Assembly (NCBI GenBank): GCA_018398765.1 | Contig: JAHBMJ010003231.1 | Coordinates: 91,735-114,234, forward strand | Length of the DNA stretch: 22,500 bases | Origin: Chromera velia | Lineage: Eukaryota > Sar > Chromeraceae | Direction: 5' to 3' | Part shown: positions 21,721 to 22,500 of the stretch, in pieces | Position numbering within the stretch: the stretch's first letter is position 1 | How the letters are laid out: the number at the start of each line of letters is the position of its first letter | The notes under the pieces: model-generated | The model's input: only the letters and a program-made list of their open reading frames with translations | Told to the model about the DNA's origin: nothing | Databases searched by the model: none | Translations under genes and position numbers: made by a program

Positions 21721-22335
21721 TCAAAAATCCATCTTCCCACTGCGAAACTTCTTGACGTCAGAACGCCGCTTCTTGTCGTCACGCCGCTTCCGCTTTTCCT
21801 TTTCGGGGGGCGGTCGACCCTTCCGATCCTCCTTCGCTCGTTGTTGCCTCCTTTCAAACTGAGCCCGTTCTACTTGGCCGGCCAACCGCCCCACCAAAAT
21901 CTCCCTCGCACGTAGACGATTTGCCTTTTGGCTCCTCCCATCTTGACACCGAACCGTCATTCCGGTTGGCTTGTGAATAAGCATCACACAACTTGCGGTT
22001 TTATTGATCTTTTGCCCCCCCGCTCCGGACCCGCGAACGAACTTTTCTTCCAGGTCCTTGTCCTTTATTCCGAGATGCCGAAGCTGTTCTTCAAGGGAAC
22101 TTTCTCGGAGATCATTCAGGTCCAAGTCGAGCGGGACTGCGATTTCCTCAACTTCATCAGAGTCGGAAGGCTGGACGTCTCTATCCGTCTCCTTTGCCCA
22201 TAGACCTCTACTTGATCGGTATCGTATCAAGACTCGTCTTTGCGTATGGCCTAACCACATGTCACCTGGAAGAAACGAGAGACCTCTCTCTAGAAAGCAA
22301 AATATGACCAAAGCACGGAGCTTCATTGAGCACAT
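21721..22335 (-). CDS. Class I release-factor-like protein, MTRFR (C12orf65) type
   Basis: This intronless 204-residue protein has an RF-1 (GGQ) domain without the codon-recognition domains of true release factors. The GGQ triplet is at residues 106-108 (positions 22012-22020), within RGSGAGGQKINKT, and is followed by KPTGMTVRCQDGRSQKANRLRAREIL. The C-terminus from about residue 149 is very Lys/Arg-rich. This layout matches MTRFR, which rescues stalled mitochondrial ribosomes by hydrolysing peptidyl-tRNA. The ATG at 22335 (MCSMKLRALVIFCFL) is chosen; a second ATG at 22326 is possible. The frame stays open upstream to the window edge with no other ATG, so a 5' exon or longer start cannot be excluded. 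Residues 4-15 are hydrophobic, which could be part of an organelle signal; mitochondrial or plastid targeting is unresolved. It is convergent with the V-ATPase gene, 2.3 kb away. Confidence 0.88.
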   Translation of the reverse strand: MCSMKLRALVIFCFLERGLSFLPGDMWLGHTQRRVLIRYRSSRGLWAKETDRDVQPSDSDEVEEIAVPLDLDLNDLRESSLEEQLRHLGIKDKDLEEKFVRGSGAGGQKINKTASCVMLIHKPTGMTVRCQDGRSQKANRLRAREILVGRLAGQVERAQFERRQQRAKEDRKGRPPPEKEKRKRRDDKKRRSDVKKFRSGKMDF

Positions 22336-22500
22336 TTCTGCTCTTCGAACCACGTACGACTTCACACCAGGCTGATCAGCGACACAAATACACACTGTAC
22401 GGCACCGGCAGCAATTTTCAGTACGAGGCAGACGGTATATGCTGGGGGAACTGTGAGTGTGAGCGCCGAATTCCTCTGACAGAAGGGTCACATTAGTGCA

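Overview
The window looks like nuclear DNA of an intron-rich protist, most likely an alveolate related to the photosynthetic chromerids (Chromera-like). This is inferred from: many GT-AG introns of about 240-850 bp, almost all ending in TGCAG; pyrimidine-rich microsatellites in introns; TGCATGCA motifs; and protein sequences that are clearly eukaryotic without being animal, plant or fungal. The species call is only a guess. No rRNA, tRNA or CRISPR array was found.

Four protein genes can be built. (1) 2730-8043 (+): an 11-exon gene for a 240-residue protein with four membrane segments, of unknown function. (2) 16314-13022 (-): a 4-exon gene for a 647-residue EamA/drug-metabolite-transporter (SLC35G-like) protein with long hydrophilic tails. 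(3) 17347-19458 (+): a 4-exon gene for a 184-residue V-ATPase proteolipid subunit c'' (VMA16-type). (4) 22335-21721 (-): a single-exon gene for a GGQ-containing peptidyl-tRNA hydrolase/release-factor-like protein of the MTRFR (C12orf65) type. Genes 2 and 3 are divergent and share a 1.03-kb upstream region. They do not form an obvious pathway: two or three are membrane proteins and one acts in organellar translation rescue.

The rest is non-coding. Positions 1-2729 hold a large CT/GT/GA tract and no supported gene. Positions 8044-13021 form a gene-free block whose central 4 kb (about 8950-13010) is sharply AT-rich. It carries a roughly 1-kb inverted-repeat element (9716-10728), one copy of a 69-nt dispersed repeat whose other copy lies in an intron of gene 1, a possible relic reading frame (11016-11594) and two ATC microsatellites. 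Positions 19459-21720 are pyrimidine-rich, then AT-rich with short direct repeats.

The most notable points are the uncharacterised four-helix protein, the 69-nt dispersed repeat, the long inverted-repeat element, a perfect 16-bp inverted repeat and hairpin in the divergent promoter, and frequent GTCAGT/GTCGGT splice donors.
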